Of a DNA stretch of 44,928 nucleotides, positions 24,844-32,194 are shown piece by piece. A program made the position numbers and the translations under genes. The stretch's first letter is position 1. Every line of letters begins with the position of its first letter. Source of the DNA: a virus. The stretch is taken from IMG/VR virus record IMGVR_UViG_3300044991_001880, positions 1-44,928 of that record. One strand, 5' to 3'. The notes under the pieces were generated by a model. It searched no databases. It saw only the letters and a list, made by a program, of their open reading frames with translations, and was not told where the DNA came from.

Positions 24844-25364
24844 TGTATCTTCAGTTTATAGACTTAGAAAATTTCAATCAGTATGACTCATTGCCAGTCA
24901 AAATCAGGCTGGCTGATGGATCAACCAGAACATCTTTGTTTGAATATACTTCAGATCAGCTTGCAGGATTAGGGCTGTATCATTACACAGAAGCAACTCA
25001 TGAATACAATTCCTTCACTCATCATACCACAAGCAACTGCACGTTCAATCATGAGTCAAGGACTTTTGTCCGGGAGATTGTTCCTTATGATGAATCAACG
25101 ATCAAGCAGCAACTAATTAATGCTATTCAGGTGTATCTCGATAATGAGGCTAAAGCACATTATTACGATGGTATCCTGAGTCTGTGTAGCTACGCAACCA
25201 GTATAAACCCAAAGTTCGGCCCGGAGGGACAGGCTGGGGTAGTCTGGCGTGATGCTTGTTGGTCTGTAGGATATGCAGTTTTGGCTGAGTGTGAGGCAGG
25301 AACGAGAACAATTCCGACTGTTGATGAACTGCTGGCCGAAATGCCGGTGATGGTGTGGCCGTAA
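24843..25364 (+). CDS. Fibre assembly-type protein (DUF4376-like)
   Basis: In this 173-residue protein, residues about 90-173 show the pattern typical of proteins following phage fibre genes: AIQVYLDNEAKAHYYDGILS, CSYATSINPKFGPEGQAGVV, WRDACWSVGYAVLAECEAGT and IPTVDELLAEMP. These often act in fibre assembly or form the tip domain. The one-base overlap with the discoidin-domain gene suggests the two products work together. Confidence 0.6.
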   Translation: MYLQFIDLENFNQYDSLPVKIRLADGSTRTSLFEYTSDQLAGLGLYHYTEATHEYNSFTHHTTSNCTFNHESRTFVREIVPYDESTIKQQLINAIQVYLDNEAKAHYYDGILSLCSYATSINPKFGPEGQAGVVWRDACWSVGYAVLAECEAGTRTIPTVDELLAEMPVMVWP

Positions 25365-25380
25365 AAAAAGGCTAAAAATA

Positions 25381-25785
25381 ATGGAACAACAGGAAGTATC
25401 AACCATCTGGACTATTGTGGCCGCAGCAATTGCGGCTGCAGTTTCGTGGGGCGGTAGTAAGCACGCCATCGACACTCTCAAAAATGACGTGCAGGATCAA
25501 AATAAAAAGATCACGTCCATCCAGGATGATATGAAAGAAGTTGTTCCATACAAATTTTGCCGTACCGAAAGAATTGACTGCAAGGATGAAAGAAAATCGC
25601 TGCATGATATGCTCGAAAAAAGATTTGATGAGTTGATTGCAAAGATTGATCTCCAGGATGAAAAACGACATGCTCATGCAAACAGAACTCAGGTTACTTA
25701 TGGGGAACTATTGGAAAAGATCACTGAACTAAAAACCAAGATTGACGAAAGGTCACGCAGGTTTAGGAAGGACGATATAGAGTGA
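25381..25785 (+). CDS. Single-span membrane protein with coiled coil (lysis region)
   Basis: This 134-residue protein has one hydrophobic N-terminal segment (IWTIVAAAIAAAVSWGG, residues about 8-24), then a long charged coiled coil ending RSRRFRKDDIE. It overlaps the endolysin gene. Such type II membrane proteins beside an endolysin may serve as a holin partner or inner-membrane spanin-like protein. There is no lipoprotein partner gene nested in it. Assignment by topology and position. Confidence 0.6.
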   Translation: MEQQEVSTIWTIVAAAIAAAVSWGGSKHAIDTLKNDVQDQNKKITSIQDDMKEVVPYKFCRTERIDCKDERKSLHDMLEKRFDELIAKIDLQDEKRHAHANRTQVTYGELLEKITELKTKIDERSRRFRKDDIE

Positions 25786-26246
25786 AATCTTCATTCAACA
25801 AAGCCTTTGAAATTGTGATTGGGCTTGAAGGAAAAGTATCTGATGACCCTCGTGACCCAGGAGGATTTACCAAGTGGGGGCTATCCAGTAAGTATAATCC
25901 TGAAGTCGGTATGTGGACGACACTCGATCAGGCCAAAGAAATATACTACGAAAAGTATTGGGTTCCTGCTGGGAGTGAGACAGCTCCCTTTCCTTTGGAT
26001 ATTTGCCTCTTTGACGCAAAGGTCAACCCCCAGGACAACAAAGAATGGCCAGGGAATGCAATGGATGAACTTATGAAATTTCATCCTGAGAACTGGCAGG
26101 AATATTTGATTCTCAGGATGTTGAGATACTCTAAATGTTCCAAGGAAATTTATGTTCGAGGACACCTTAATCGAATCATAAGACTTTATGTCAAAATAAA
26201 GGAAATACAGAATGGACAACTGGCTAATAGCGCAACTCAAAGATAA
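25782..26246 (+). CDS. Endolysin, glycoside hydrolase 108-type muramidase
   Basis: This 154-residue protein starts at GTG 25782, overlapping the upstream stop. Residues 10-35 (IVIGLEGKVSDDPRDPGGFT) match the family pattern E-G-x-x-S-x-D-x-x-D-x-G-G-x-T; Glu16 is the expected catalytic acid. PLDICLFDAKVNPQ near 70 is also typical. The protein should cleave peptidoglycan to release phage. It carries no signal peptide, so a holin is needed. The C-terminal half lacks the usual peptidoglycan-binding repeat pattern that I could name with certainty. Confidence 0.85.
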   Translation: MKSSFNKAFEIVIGLEGKVSDDPRDPGGFTKWGLSSKYNPEVGMWTTLDQAKEIYYEKYWVPAGSETAPFPLDICLFDAKVNPQDNKEWPGNAMDELMKFHPENWQEYLILRMLRYSKCSKEIYVRGHLNRIIRLYVKIKEIQNGQLANSATQR

Positions 26247-26406
26247 TTTAATAACCATCTGGGCAATCCTTGAACTCCTTCGTGGGGCCGCATGGTTGAC
26301 CCCAACAGTAAAGGATGACAAGGTCATTACTTTACTACAGGGGATATATTGGGGAATCAGGGAAAAAAGAGCGAATAAATCTACAGGAACAAAAGATGAG
26401 TCTTGA
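26212..26406 (+). CDS. Small protein of the lysis region
   Basis: This 64-residue protein has a moderately hydrophobic first half (NLITIWAILELLRGAAWLTP). It overlaps the endolysin 3' end by 35 bases. It could be a small holin-like or accessory lysis protein; the hydrophobic stretch is too polar to be sure it spans the membrane. Confidence 0.5.
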   Translation: MDNWLIAQLKDNLITIWAILELLRGAAWLTPTVKDDKVITLLQGIYWGIREKRANKSTGTKDES

Positions 26407-26629
26407 AGATCGTCCACCTTCACACGAAAAACGCTTTGCAATAACAGTTGATCTATTAAAACTTTGGCGAAAAATGATAGGAGAACCATATGGGACTAAC
26501 GGCAGCGAACATCCTTGCAGTGATTACTGCACTACCCGGCTTAGTGAAATTGATGCGAGAATTGATGCAGCAATTGCAGGAGCAAATGGGGCCAGGGACA
26601 GGGAAAGAGAAGAAACAGGCGGTGCTTGA
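26396..26629 (+). CDS. Possible overlapping ORF in the lysis region
   Basis: A 77-residue frame opens at ATG 26396 (MSLEDRPPSHEKRFAITVDL) and runs through the better supported gene at 26490. The first 30 codons fill what would otherwise be a non-coding gap and look protein-like; the later part reads as an out-of-phase shadow. It may be a genuine short overlapping gene or nothing. Confidence 0.3.
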   Translation: MSLEDRPPSHEKRFAITVDLLKLWRKMIGEPYGTNGSEHPCSDYCTTRLSEIDARIDAAIAGANGARDREREETGGA

Positions 26630-26738
26630 TGTGGTTGCAGGGATAGTTGGGGATGAAACAGTCTGGGACAAGGTCAAGGGGATATTTTCCTGGACGATCG
26701 ATTGCATCGCAATGTTCAAAATCAAGGAGGCGAAATGA
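26490..26738 (+). CDS. Small amphipathic protein of the lysis region
   Basis: This 82-residue protein has a strong ribosome site (ATAGGAGAACC). The N-terminus (ANILAVITALPGLVKLMREL) is hydrophobic or amphipathic, and a second apolar stretch sits near DKVKGIFSWTIDCIAMF. Two weak membrane segments around a polar loop would fit a class II holin, but the evidence is thin. Its stop overlaps the next start by ATGA. Confidence 0.6.
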   Translation: MGLTAANILAVITALPGLVKLMRELMQQLQEQMGPGTGKEKKQAVLDVVAGIVGDETVWDKVKGIFSWTIDCIAMFKIKEAK

Positions 26739-27055
26739 AAAGATTATTGATGGCGGTGATGTTCATGGCGTCAATGGCGGTATCGGCACATGCTGCCGGG
26801 GATGACGTCTGCGGGAACAGCTTCGGGTTTTTTTATGACGAGACGCTGTTTTTGATCAAATTCGAAAGCGTAAACCCTGATTTGCCGTGCGTTTCCGGAA
26901 CGGCGACATTGTACTGGCAGGACAGCAAGCGGGAGGGATCGTTTGTGGTCGATTCAAAAAAGATTGTGAAGGTTAATGGGATTGGGAAATTTGTTCTGGA
27001 TGGGTCGATGCTGTATTTTTTGGATTCGGCGACGATTATATTCGATGCTTATTAG
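26735..27055 (+). CDS. Small exported protein with signal peptide
   Basis: This 106-residue protein starts at 26735 after AAGGAGG. The first 21 residues (MKRLLMAVMFMASMAVSAHA) are a classic Sec signal peptide with an AHA cleavage site. The mature part is a small beta-rich domain with two Cys (DDVCGNS and DLPCVSG) that could form a disulfide in the periplasm. It is the last gene of the rightward late operon before attP, a usual place for a lysogenic-conversion or superinfection factor. Function unknown. Confidence 0.7.
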   Translation: MKRLLMAVMFMASMAVSAHAAGDDVCGNSFGFFYDETLFLIKFESVNPDLPCVSGTATLYWQDSKREGSFVVDSKKIVKVNGIGKFVLDGSMLYFLDSATIIFDAY

Positions 27056-27066
27056 CTGGATGACCT

Positions 27067-27086
27067 TTTTCGTGACACCACGAAAA
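27067..27086. terminator. Hairpin after the late operon
   Basis: TTTTCGTG (27067-27074) pairs perfectly with CACGAAAA (27079-27086) around a 4-base loop. It lies between the last rightward late gene and the leftward integrase gene, so it may end transcription from either side. The T-rich arm replaces a classical T tail. Confidence 0.4.
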
Positions 27087-27160
27087 TGGTTTTGATAAAT
27101 CAATTTACCGGAAAAAATGAGTGAACGTTCGGGAAATTTGGATAACGTTCTGTTTTTAAA

Positions 27161-27207
27161 TGGTCGGGACGACTGGATTTGAACCAGCGACCCCAGCGTC
27201 CCGAACA
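27161..27207 (-). other. attP core: 3' part of tRNA-Pro(CGG)
   Basis: Read on the minus strand this is a 47-base tRNA-Pro 3' segment. It has the anticodon loop TTCGGGA (anticodon CGG), the variable region, a T-arm GCTGG-TTCAAAT-CCAGT, and the 3' end TCGTCCCGACCA including CCA. The 5' half of a tRNA is missing. Identity that starts in the anticodon loop and runs to CCA is the standard core used by tyrosine integrases that restore the tRNA 3' end. Phage genes flank both sides, so this is attP, not attL or attR. Confidence 0.85.
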
Positions 27208-27233
27208 CAGTTCTTGACATTTATCCATCTGTT

Positions 27234-28334
27234 TTAATTTACTTTTTCATTGTCACTTTTTGATAAATCATTTGATTTATCACCCGGTAAATCATCTGAT
27301 TGACCATAATCCAGACCGGGCAAAAGGTCAACAACTGCTCGGTGCATATCTTGGTTGGTATGCTGGTAAATGCGCAATGTCGTGTCTGGCCGGGAATGCC
27401 CCAGGATTTCAGATGTCGATTTCAGGTCGGCATTGCTGGACAAAACAATCGATGCGAAAGCGTGCCGGAAGCTGTACAGCGGCAGCCGACGTGTTATCCC
27501 GGCCCTGCGTTTGGCTGATGCAAAAGACTTCTTCAGCGAGCTTATAGGCTGCCCATGATACTGGATGATTTCGTTTTCGTGGCCATCGAGCGCATGCCAT
27601 TTTCTCAATTGATCCAAAAACGATTCATGCAGAGGAACCACCCGAGACCGAATCCCACCTTTTTTTGCCGATCGAATCAATATCGTTCGGTTCTCCCATC
27701 CGATGTCTGCCCATTTTATCCCAAACAATTCACTGGCGCCTGGGCGAAGTCCGGTATAGTAGCAGATGCTCAATGCTCTGACCAAATGATCAGCGGCATG
27801 GGCCATGATTTTTTTTGATTCCTCGGAGCTGGGGGGGATGATTATTTCATCGTCACGTTTTGGTTTTTCGTACCCTGCCAAAGGATTTCTAAGAAGATAC
27901 CCGCGCTTAACACTCCAATTGAGGATCGCCATGATATCCGATAAATCACGGTGCACTGTGCTTTTGCTTTTGCCTTCGGACAGTCTTGATTGGACATATT
28001 TATCGATTCTGTCGGGGGTGATGTTGATTGCCTGCAACTGACCAAGATCGGGCAAAATGATTGCATTCAGTTTGTATTTGAGAGCGTTGATGGTTGATTG
28101 CTGCATGTGGATTGATCTCGAAGAGAGATAGGCGTTTATCAGTTCAAAAAAACATGGTGATAAATTCTGCCGGGGGTCGCTTTGCCGGTGGTATTCGTTT
28201 AGCCCGAGCTGTTCGTTTCGCTCACGGGCTTTTTTTTCGGCCTCGATGCCGCGACCGAAATACTCACGGAGATATTTTTTTCCGGATCGATAGGCGACGA
28301 TCCATCGGCCGTCTTTGAGTTGATGGACTGACAT
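27234..28334 (-). CDS. int: Tyrosine-type site-specific integrase
   Basis: This 366-residue recombinase inserts phage DNA into the host tRNA-Pro gene. It has an N-terminal arm-binding region, a core-binding SAM-like domain (about 60-150) and a catalytic domain with Arg197 (TGLRPG), Arg290, His313 (LGHS) and nucleophile Tyr323 (LRIYQH). The usual first His of the HxxR box is Tyr287 (YSFR), a substitution tolerated in the superfamily. Its 3' end lies 26 bases from the att core. TGATAAATCA motifs occur on both sides of the core and could be arm-type sites. It follows the repressor and a small exported protein on the same strand. Confidence 0.92.
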   Translation of the reverse strand: MSVHQLKDGRWIVAYRSGKKYLREYFGRGIEAEKKARERNEQLGLNEYHRQSDPRQNLSPCFFELINAYLSSRSIHMQQSTINALKYKLNAIILPDLGQLQAINITPDRIDKYVQSRLSEGKSKSTVHRDLSDIMAILNWSVKRGYLLRNPLAGYEKPKRDDEIIIPPSSEESKKIMAHAADHLVRALSICYYTGLRPGASELFGIKWADIGWENRTILIRSAKKGGIRSRVVPLHESFLDQLRKWHALDGHENEIIQYHGQPISSLKKSFASAKRRAGITRRLPLYSFRHAFASIVLSSNADLKSTSEILGHSRPDTTLRIYQHTNQDMHRAVVDLLPGLDYGQSDDLPGDKSNDLSKSDNEKVN

Positions 28335-28336
28335 AA

Positions 28337-28759
28337 TTATCTTCGTTTTCGGAATATTTTGGGGGTGTGGAACACTTTAGGTGGCCTGGAGCTTGTGTGA
28401 CTTCGATATCTGGACGACGGGGAGTGTCGATATGGTGATCCGATTATGACTTTGTTGGTATCATCTTTTTCGATTGATGGATTGTTGGTTTTTGGTGATA
28501 TCGGATATGCGTTTTCAGTTTTTGGAGTTATATCTTCAATTTTTGAGATATCTGATGTCGGAATTGATTTTTCCTGTTTATCAATCCAAAAGTTGGTATT
28601 TGATTTTTCTTTCCAGTAATGATGGGTAGTAAATGTCTCCCCATTTTTTGTTTTGATTTGATATTGCGGATCCGCAAAAACAGAAGTTGAAGCAATAAAT
28701 ATTGATAGAATCGAAATCGCTTTAAAAACCAATTTTAATTTCAACATCTGCATATTCAT
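28337..28759 (-). CDS. Small exported protein between repressor and integrase
   Basis: This 140-residue protein (start 28759 chosen because it begins a signal peptide, NMQMLKLKLVFKAISILSIF, ending ASTSVFA) has a mature domain with QIKTKNGETFTTHHYWKE and a Ser/Pro/Arg-rich tail. An in-frame extension to 28873 would put polar and aromatic residues before the signal and is less likely. Being expressed beside the repressor, it is a candidate lysogenic-conversion or superinfection-exclusion protein. It is two bases from the integrase start. No family recognised. Confidence 0.6.
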   Translation of the reverse strand: MNMQMLKLKLVFKAISILSIFIASTSVFADPQYQIKTKNGETFTTHHYWKEKSNTNFWIDKQEKSIPTSDISKIEDITPKTENAYPISPKTNNPSIEKDDTNKVIIGSPYRHSPSSRYRSHTSSRPPKVFHTPKIFRKRR

Positions 28760-28900
28760 CCCAGCAAGCATCAATCCAGTCATCCTGAAATAGTAAAATG
28801 ATAACGTTAAATATGGATTGGTAATCACCCCGATGTAACATGCGCATTTTTTGAATATGCGGGGCTCTTCCACAAAACCCTCCGATAAACCGTCTATATT

Positions 28901-29407
28901 TTACCCGGATGGATTGTTCACTGTTTTTTTCAGGTTTTCTATTTCCTCCTTCAATGACGATATATCTTGGTCTTTTTGATTCATTCTTATTTCCATTTCG
29001 ATAGTTTTACTGAACGCTTTCAGATTCATTTCGATGGCTGATTTCAGGCCGTCGTCACCGTGTTTGTAGATCATATTCAGATTTTCGTGCATGGATTCCA
29101 ACCGTTGGTCAACAGGAGGGGGACGGTATTCAATCGGGAACGCATAGACCTTAGCCGGTGTATTGTTTGGGATGTATTTAGGTTTTAATCCGATCATTAC
29201 GTCGTATTCGATGCCGATTATTGATGCAATTTTTCGTCTTGTTTCTTCGTCAGTTGGCTTTCTTTTACCAATTATGTTCGAAAGTTGAGGCTGAGAAATA
29301 CCAATCATTTTAGATAATTTTGTTATAAATCCCTTTTGATTTGGTGAATTTTCATCAACATATTTTTTTAAAGATTCACAAAATGTTTGTTCCAATTTAG
29401 TCAACAT
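28901..29407 (-). CDS. CI-like repressor with HTH and coiled coil
   Basis: This 168-residue protein has an XRE-type helix-turn-helix near residues 24-62 (FITKLSKMIGISQPQLSNII, then RKPTDEETRRKIASI). The C-terminal 60 residues form a helical coiled coil (MNQKDQDISSLKEEIENLKK) that probably dimerises it. There is no S24-type peptidase domain, so induction would not work by LexA-style self-cleavage. The start at 29407 is preferred over an upstream ATG at 29548, because that extension would overlap the divergent gene. It should repress early rightward transcription. Confidence 0.8.
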   Translation of the reverse strand: MLTKLEQTFCESLKKYVDENSPNQKGFITKLSKMIGISQPQLSNIIGKRKPTDEETRRKIASIIGIEYDVMIGLKPKYIPNNTPAKVYAFPIEYRPPPVDQRLESMHENLNMIYKHGDDGLKSAIEMNLKAFSKTIEMEIRMNQKDQDISSLKEEIENLKKTVNNPSG

Positions 29408-29488
29408 ATTTTCACCATGAAATATTTTATCATAATAAATCATTTTGAAGTTAAATAATTTCTTGACTTGTTCGTTTCGATGTGAAAT
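29408..29488. promoter_or_regulatory. Divergent operator/promoter region of the lysogeny switch
   Basis: This AT-rich 81-base gap separates divergent HTH genes. Rightward, TTGACT (29463-29468) is a plausible -35, with AT-rich sequence near the start codon at 29489; the spacing would make the transcript nearly leaderless. Leftward, TATGATAAAAT-like sequence is a plausible -10. The imperfect inverted repeat ATATTTTCACCATGAAATAT overlaps the repressor start codon and could be an operator. All inferred from sequence. Confidence 0.5.
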
Positions 29489-29719
29489 ATGAATTCCATG
29501 AAAAAAATATCTCAAAACGAAATTGCAATAAAAGCAGGAATCGCTCAACCATCCCTGTCTAATATTTTGATGGGCAGACGTAGGCCGTCATGGAATATTG
29601 CAAAGAGGCTTGCGATGGTTACCGGATCAACCCCCGACATCTGGATGGATGGGAATACCGAAATACTGCGCCAGATAATCAGCAACGTTGAACCACCACC
29701 CCAGCACCACCAGACATAA
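29489..29719 (+). CDS. Cro-like HTH regulator
   Basis: This 76-residue protein has a helix-turn-helix at about residues 8-45 (ISQNEIAIKAGIAQPSLSNI, then RRPSWNIAKRLAMVTG), similar in layout to the HTH of the divergent repressor. It should act as the opposing early regulator. No typical ribosome site precedes the ATG; a second in-frame ATG lies three codons on (29498). Confidence 0.75.
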   Translation: MNSMKKISQNEIAIKAGIAQPSLSNILMGRRRPSWNIAKRLAMVTGSTPDIWMDGNTEILRQIISNVEPPPQHHQT

Positions 29720-29772
29720 AAACAACAGGATGAAGCATGAATTGCAGTAAATGTTATTTAGGGGGGGAGGCA

Positions 29773-29973
29773 ATGAAGACAAACAACCAGTTGAATATCA
29801 AGGTTGATGACCGTCTTCTGAATATCATCAACCAAACGACAAATGATCTCGATTGTTCACTGTCTGAATTTATCAGGACGTGTATTGAGGTTGGAGCACC
29901 TATCATTCAAACCCACCCTGACCTGCTGCGATTATTGCCATTTCGGGCATCGAACGAAATAAAAAAAGCGTAA
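29773..29973 (+). CDS. Small ribbon-helix-helix-like regulator
   Basis: This 66-residue protein starts at 29773 after GGGGGGAGG. The strand-helix-helix pattern LNIKVDDRLLNIINQTTNDL followed by CSLSEFIRTCIEVGA is that of MetJ/Arc-type DNA-binding proteins. A 12-codon extension to ATG 29737 is possible but lacks a ribosome site as good. It may regulate early genes. Confidence 0.65.
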   Translation: MKTNNQLNIKVDDRLLNIINQTTNDLDCSLSEFIRTCIEVGAPIIQTHPDLLRLLPFRASNEIKKA

Positions 29974-30000
29974 CTTTCTGGTTATACCAAAGGGGTTATT

Positions 30001-30237
30001 ATGCTCGAAGTATCTCAAGCCCATTACCTTCTTCAGATCATTCACAAGTTCAAGCAAGATTTGACTTTGCTTGAACATGAAGTCGCTGCAACAATACCAA
30101 GAAGAAGCAAACCAAAGATGGTGTTGATCGATCCAGAAACAGGAAAACCTTTCGAGCTGAAACGAAAAACCCCCGCACCCCCTCGCAGAAAAACCCGCCA
30201 AATATCAAATGATCCGCAAGTGGCTGAAATAATTTAA
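30001..30237 (+). CDS. Small basic early protein
   Basis: I do not recognise this 78-residue protein. It has an N-terminal helix (QAHYLLQIIHKFKQDLTLLE) and a basic, Pro-rich tail (FELKRKTPAPPRRKTRQ), suggesting nucleic-acid contact. The ribosome site is weak (AAAGGGG). Confidence 0.55.
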   Translation: MLEVSQAHYLLQIIHKFKQDLTLLEHEVAATIPRRSKPKMVLIDPETGKPFELKRKTPAPPRRKTRQISNDPQVAEII

Positions 30238-30250
30238 GGTACTTTGAAAA

Positions 30251-30288
30251 GCCTTCATATCATACGGCGTGACAAGGCCCTTTTTTTT
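30251..30288 (+). terminator. Possible intrinsic terminator or attenuator before the helicase gene
   Basis: GCCTT (30251-30255) can pair with AAGGC (30274-30278), followed by CC and eight T (30281-30288). The 18-base loop and 5-bp stem make it weak, but the T tract is clear. It lies in the 96-base gap between small early genes and the helicase gene, so it might attenuate replication gene expression. Confidence 0.35.
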
Positions 30289-30333
30289 CGTCCGGGTGAT
30301 GGACGTTTTTGGAATGGAATATGGAAAAAATAA

Positions 30334-31803
30334 ATGAATGAACCATCGGGAGAAATAACCAGCGAGTTTATAACGCAATGTCTTCAGGCAAACGAGCTGG
30401 GGGATGCCATGATTTACATTGCCTTGAATCGCGGGAAAAGGCTCTACAACAAGGCATCAAATGAATGGATCAGGTGGGCCGGGCATCATTGGGAAATTGA
30501 TCAATGTTCGCTTGACGCAATATCTTCTGTCGCAGAAGTCAGCAACGAGTATCTCAATGAGGCAAAATTGCTTGTCGATAGGATTGCAGCAGCAGAATCA
30601 CAAGAGGCCAAGCAAACTTTGATAGACCGTCAGAAAAAAATCTATAACAGAGTCGATCGGCTCCGGTCAGTTCGAGGATCCACAAATTGCCTGACGTTTA
30701 CCACCAGATGTCACGACCGGCTGGTCACAACAACCGAATTGTTTGATGCCGATCCGTGGAAGCTCCCCGTGATCAATGGAGTTGTCGATTTAAAAAACGG
30801 AGAGCTTTATCCAGGAGAACCGCAACAACTTTTGATGAAATACTGTCCTCATAACTGGACAGGTATAGAAACACCCTGCCCGATATGGGAGAAATCTATC
30901 CTTGAAATCATGGATGAAAACCATGAAATGGTAAACTTCATCCAGTGTCTGCTCGGGTATGCTATTACCGGTCTTACGACAGAACACATTCTTCCGATTT
31001 TTTACGGGAAGGGCAGAAACGGAAAGACTCTGATCATCGAAACGATTCGATATGTCATGGGAGATATGGCATCCCCAATCCGGTCCGAACTGCTTCTTGA
31101 ACAGCGGTTCGGTAAGTCGTCTTCCGGCCCGACACCAGAAATAATGTCTCTGAAAGGTCTTCGCATCGCCTTTGCCAGCGAGACAGACGAAGGCGCAAAG
31201 CTGTCTGTATCGAATGCTAAAAAACTTACCGGCGGGGATACCCTCTTGGGTAGAAATCCCCATGATAAATACGAGACGAAATTCAACACCACCCACACCC
31301 TGTTTATGCTCACCAACAACATCCCATCCATGCCAGTTGATGACTTTGCACTATGGGAGCGCATTTTCCTGGTGCCATTCAACATCAGTTTTGTTACCGA
31401 CCCGAAACATCCGGATGAAAGAAAGATCGATAAAGACTTGGCGGATAAACTGAAAAGCGAAGCCTCCGGGATACTGGCATGGCTGGTTCGGGGGACGCTG
31501 CAATGGCAGATTGATGGACGGTTGGACTATCCGTCTTTGGTCAAGGAAGCTACGGGGGGCAAGCGAAGGGAATTTGATATTGTCCAGGACTTTATTGATG
31601 AGTGTTGTGTTGTCGGTAGTGAATATAGAGTCAATGCATCAGTAATCTATGATGTATTTTCCCGATGGTATGAGGATAACCATAGCAAAAGTGTTCCATC
31701 AATTAACAGGTTCGGCCGAACGATGGGAAAAAGATTCAAGGTTATAAAGAAGGGAATCAAAATTTATACAGGAATTGGGGTGCTTTCTAATGAAAACAGT
31801 TGA
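30334..31803 (+). CDS. D5/P4-type SF3 replicative helicase
   Basis: This 489-residue protein has a D5_N-like N-terminal region. An SF3 helicase core follows, with Walker A GKGRNGKT (residues 225-232), Walker B region RIAFASETDE (277-286) and the sensor FMLTNNIP (324-331), plus ALWERIFLVPF nearby. The C-terminal 100 residues resemble the winged-helix region of phage/plasmid P4-type proteins. It would unwind the phage origin as a hexamer. The primase part of a full P4 alpha protein is absent here and lies in the separate gene at 32529. The putative iteron origin starts at its 3' end. Confidence 0.9.
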   Translation: MNEPSGEITSEFITQCLQANELGDAMIYIALNRGKRLYNKASNEWIRWAGHHWEIDQCSLDAISSVAEVSNEYLNEAKLLVDRIAAAESQEAKQTLIDRQKKIYNRVDRLRSVRGSTNCLTFTTRCHDRLVTTTELFDADPWKLPVINGVVDLKNGELYPGEPQQLLMKYCPHNWTGIETPCPIWEKSILEIMDENHEMVNFIQCLLGYAITGLTTEHILPIFYGKGRNGKTLIIETIRYVMGDMASPIRSELLLEQRFGKSSSGPTPEIMSLKGLRIAFASETDEGAKLSVSNAKKLTGGDTLLGRNPHDKYETKFNTTHTLFMLTNNIPSMPVDDFALWERIFLVPFNISFVTDPKHPDERKIDKDLADKLKSEASGILAWLVRGTLQWQIDGRLDYPSLVKEATGGKRREFDIVQDFIDECCVVGSEYRVNASVIYDVFSRWYEDNHSKSVPSINRFGRTMGKRFKVIKKGIKIYTGIGVLSNENS

Positions 31804-32179
31804 ACAAATCTGGACGATATTAGCATTCTGGACGAATTTTCACGCTTTTAGAGTGGAAAGTATGAATCAATAACTGTTTGAGGGAAATCCCTATATAAAT
31901 CGTCCATAATAACAAAATCGTCCATAATAAAAAAAAAGAAAATAAAAAAATAAGAAAAATCAATATGTTACTATTTGGATTGAAAAAATCGTATGAACAA
32001 ATCTGGACGATATTAGCATTCTGGACGAATTTTCACGCTTTTAGAGTGGAAAGTATGAATCAATAACTGTTTGAGGGAAATCCCTATATAAATCGTCCAT
32101 AATAACAAAATCGTCCATAATAAAAAAAAAGAAAATAAAAAAATAAGAAAAATCAATATGTTACTATTTGGATTGAAAA
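31801..32179. repeat. 193-bp tandem duplication carrying TGGACGA iterons (putative replication origin)
   Basis: Two copies, 31801-31993 and 31994 to about 32179, are identical over about 186 bases. Each has two direct TGGACGA motifs 18 bp apart (31811, 31829; 32004, 32022) and two inverted copies TCGTCCA, also 18 bp apart (31900, 31918; 32093, 32111). Each also has an AGGGAAATCCCT palindrome and a long A-rich tract. Eight phased binding motifs, an AT-rich stretch and position between helicase and primase genes are what one expects of an iteron origin. The first base overlaps the helicase stop codon. Confidence 0.7.
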
Positions 32180-32194
32180 AACAGTAAAAAAAAA

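Noticed and set aside
27161-27207. Functional tRNA-Pro gene
   Set aside because: Only the 3' part from the anticodon loop is present; acceptor 5' strand and D-arm are missing, so it is an att core.
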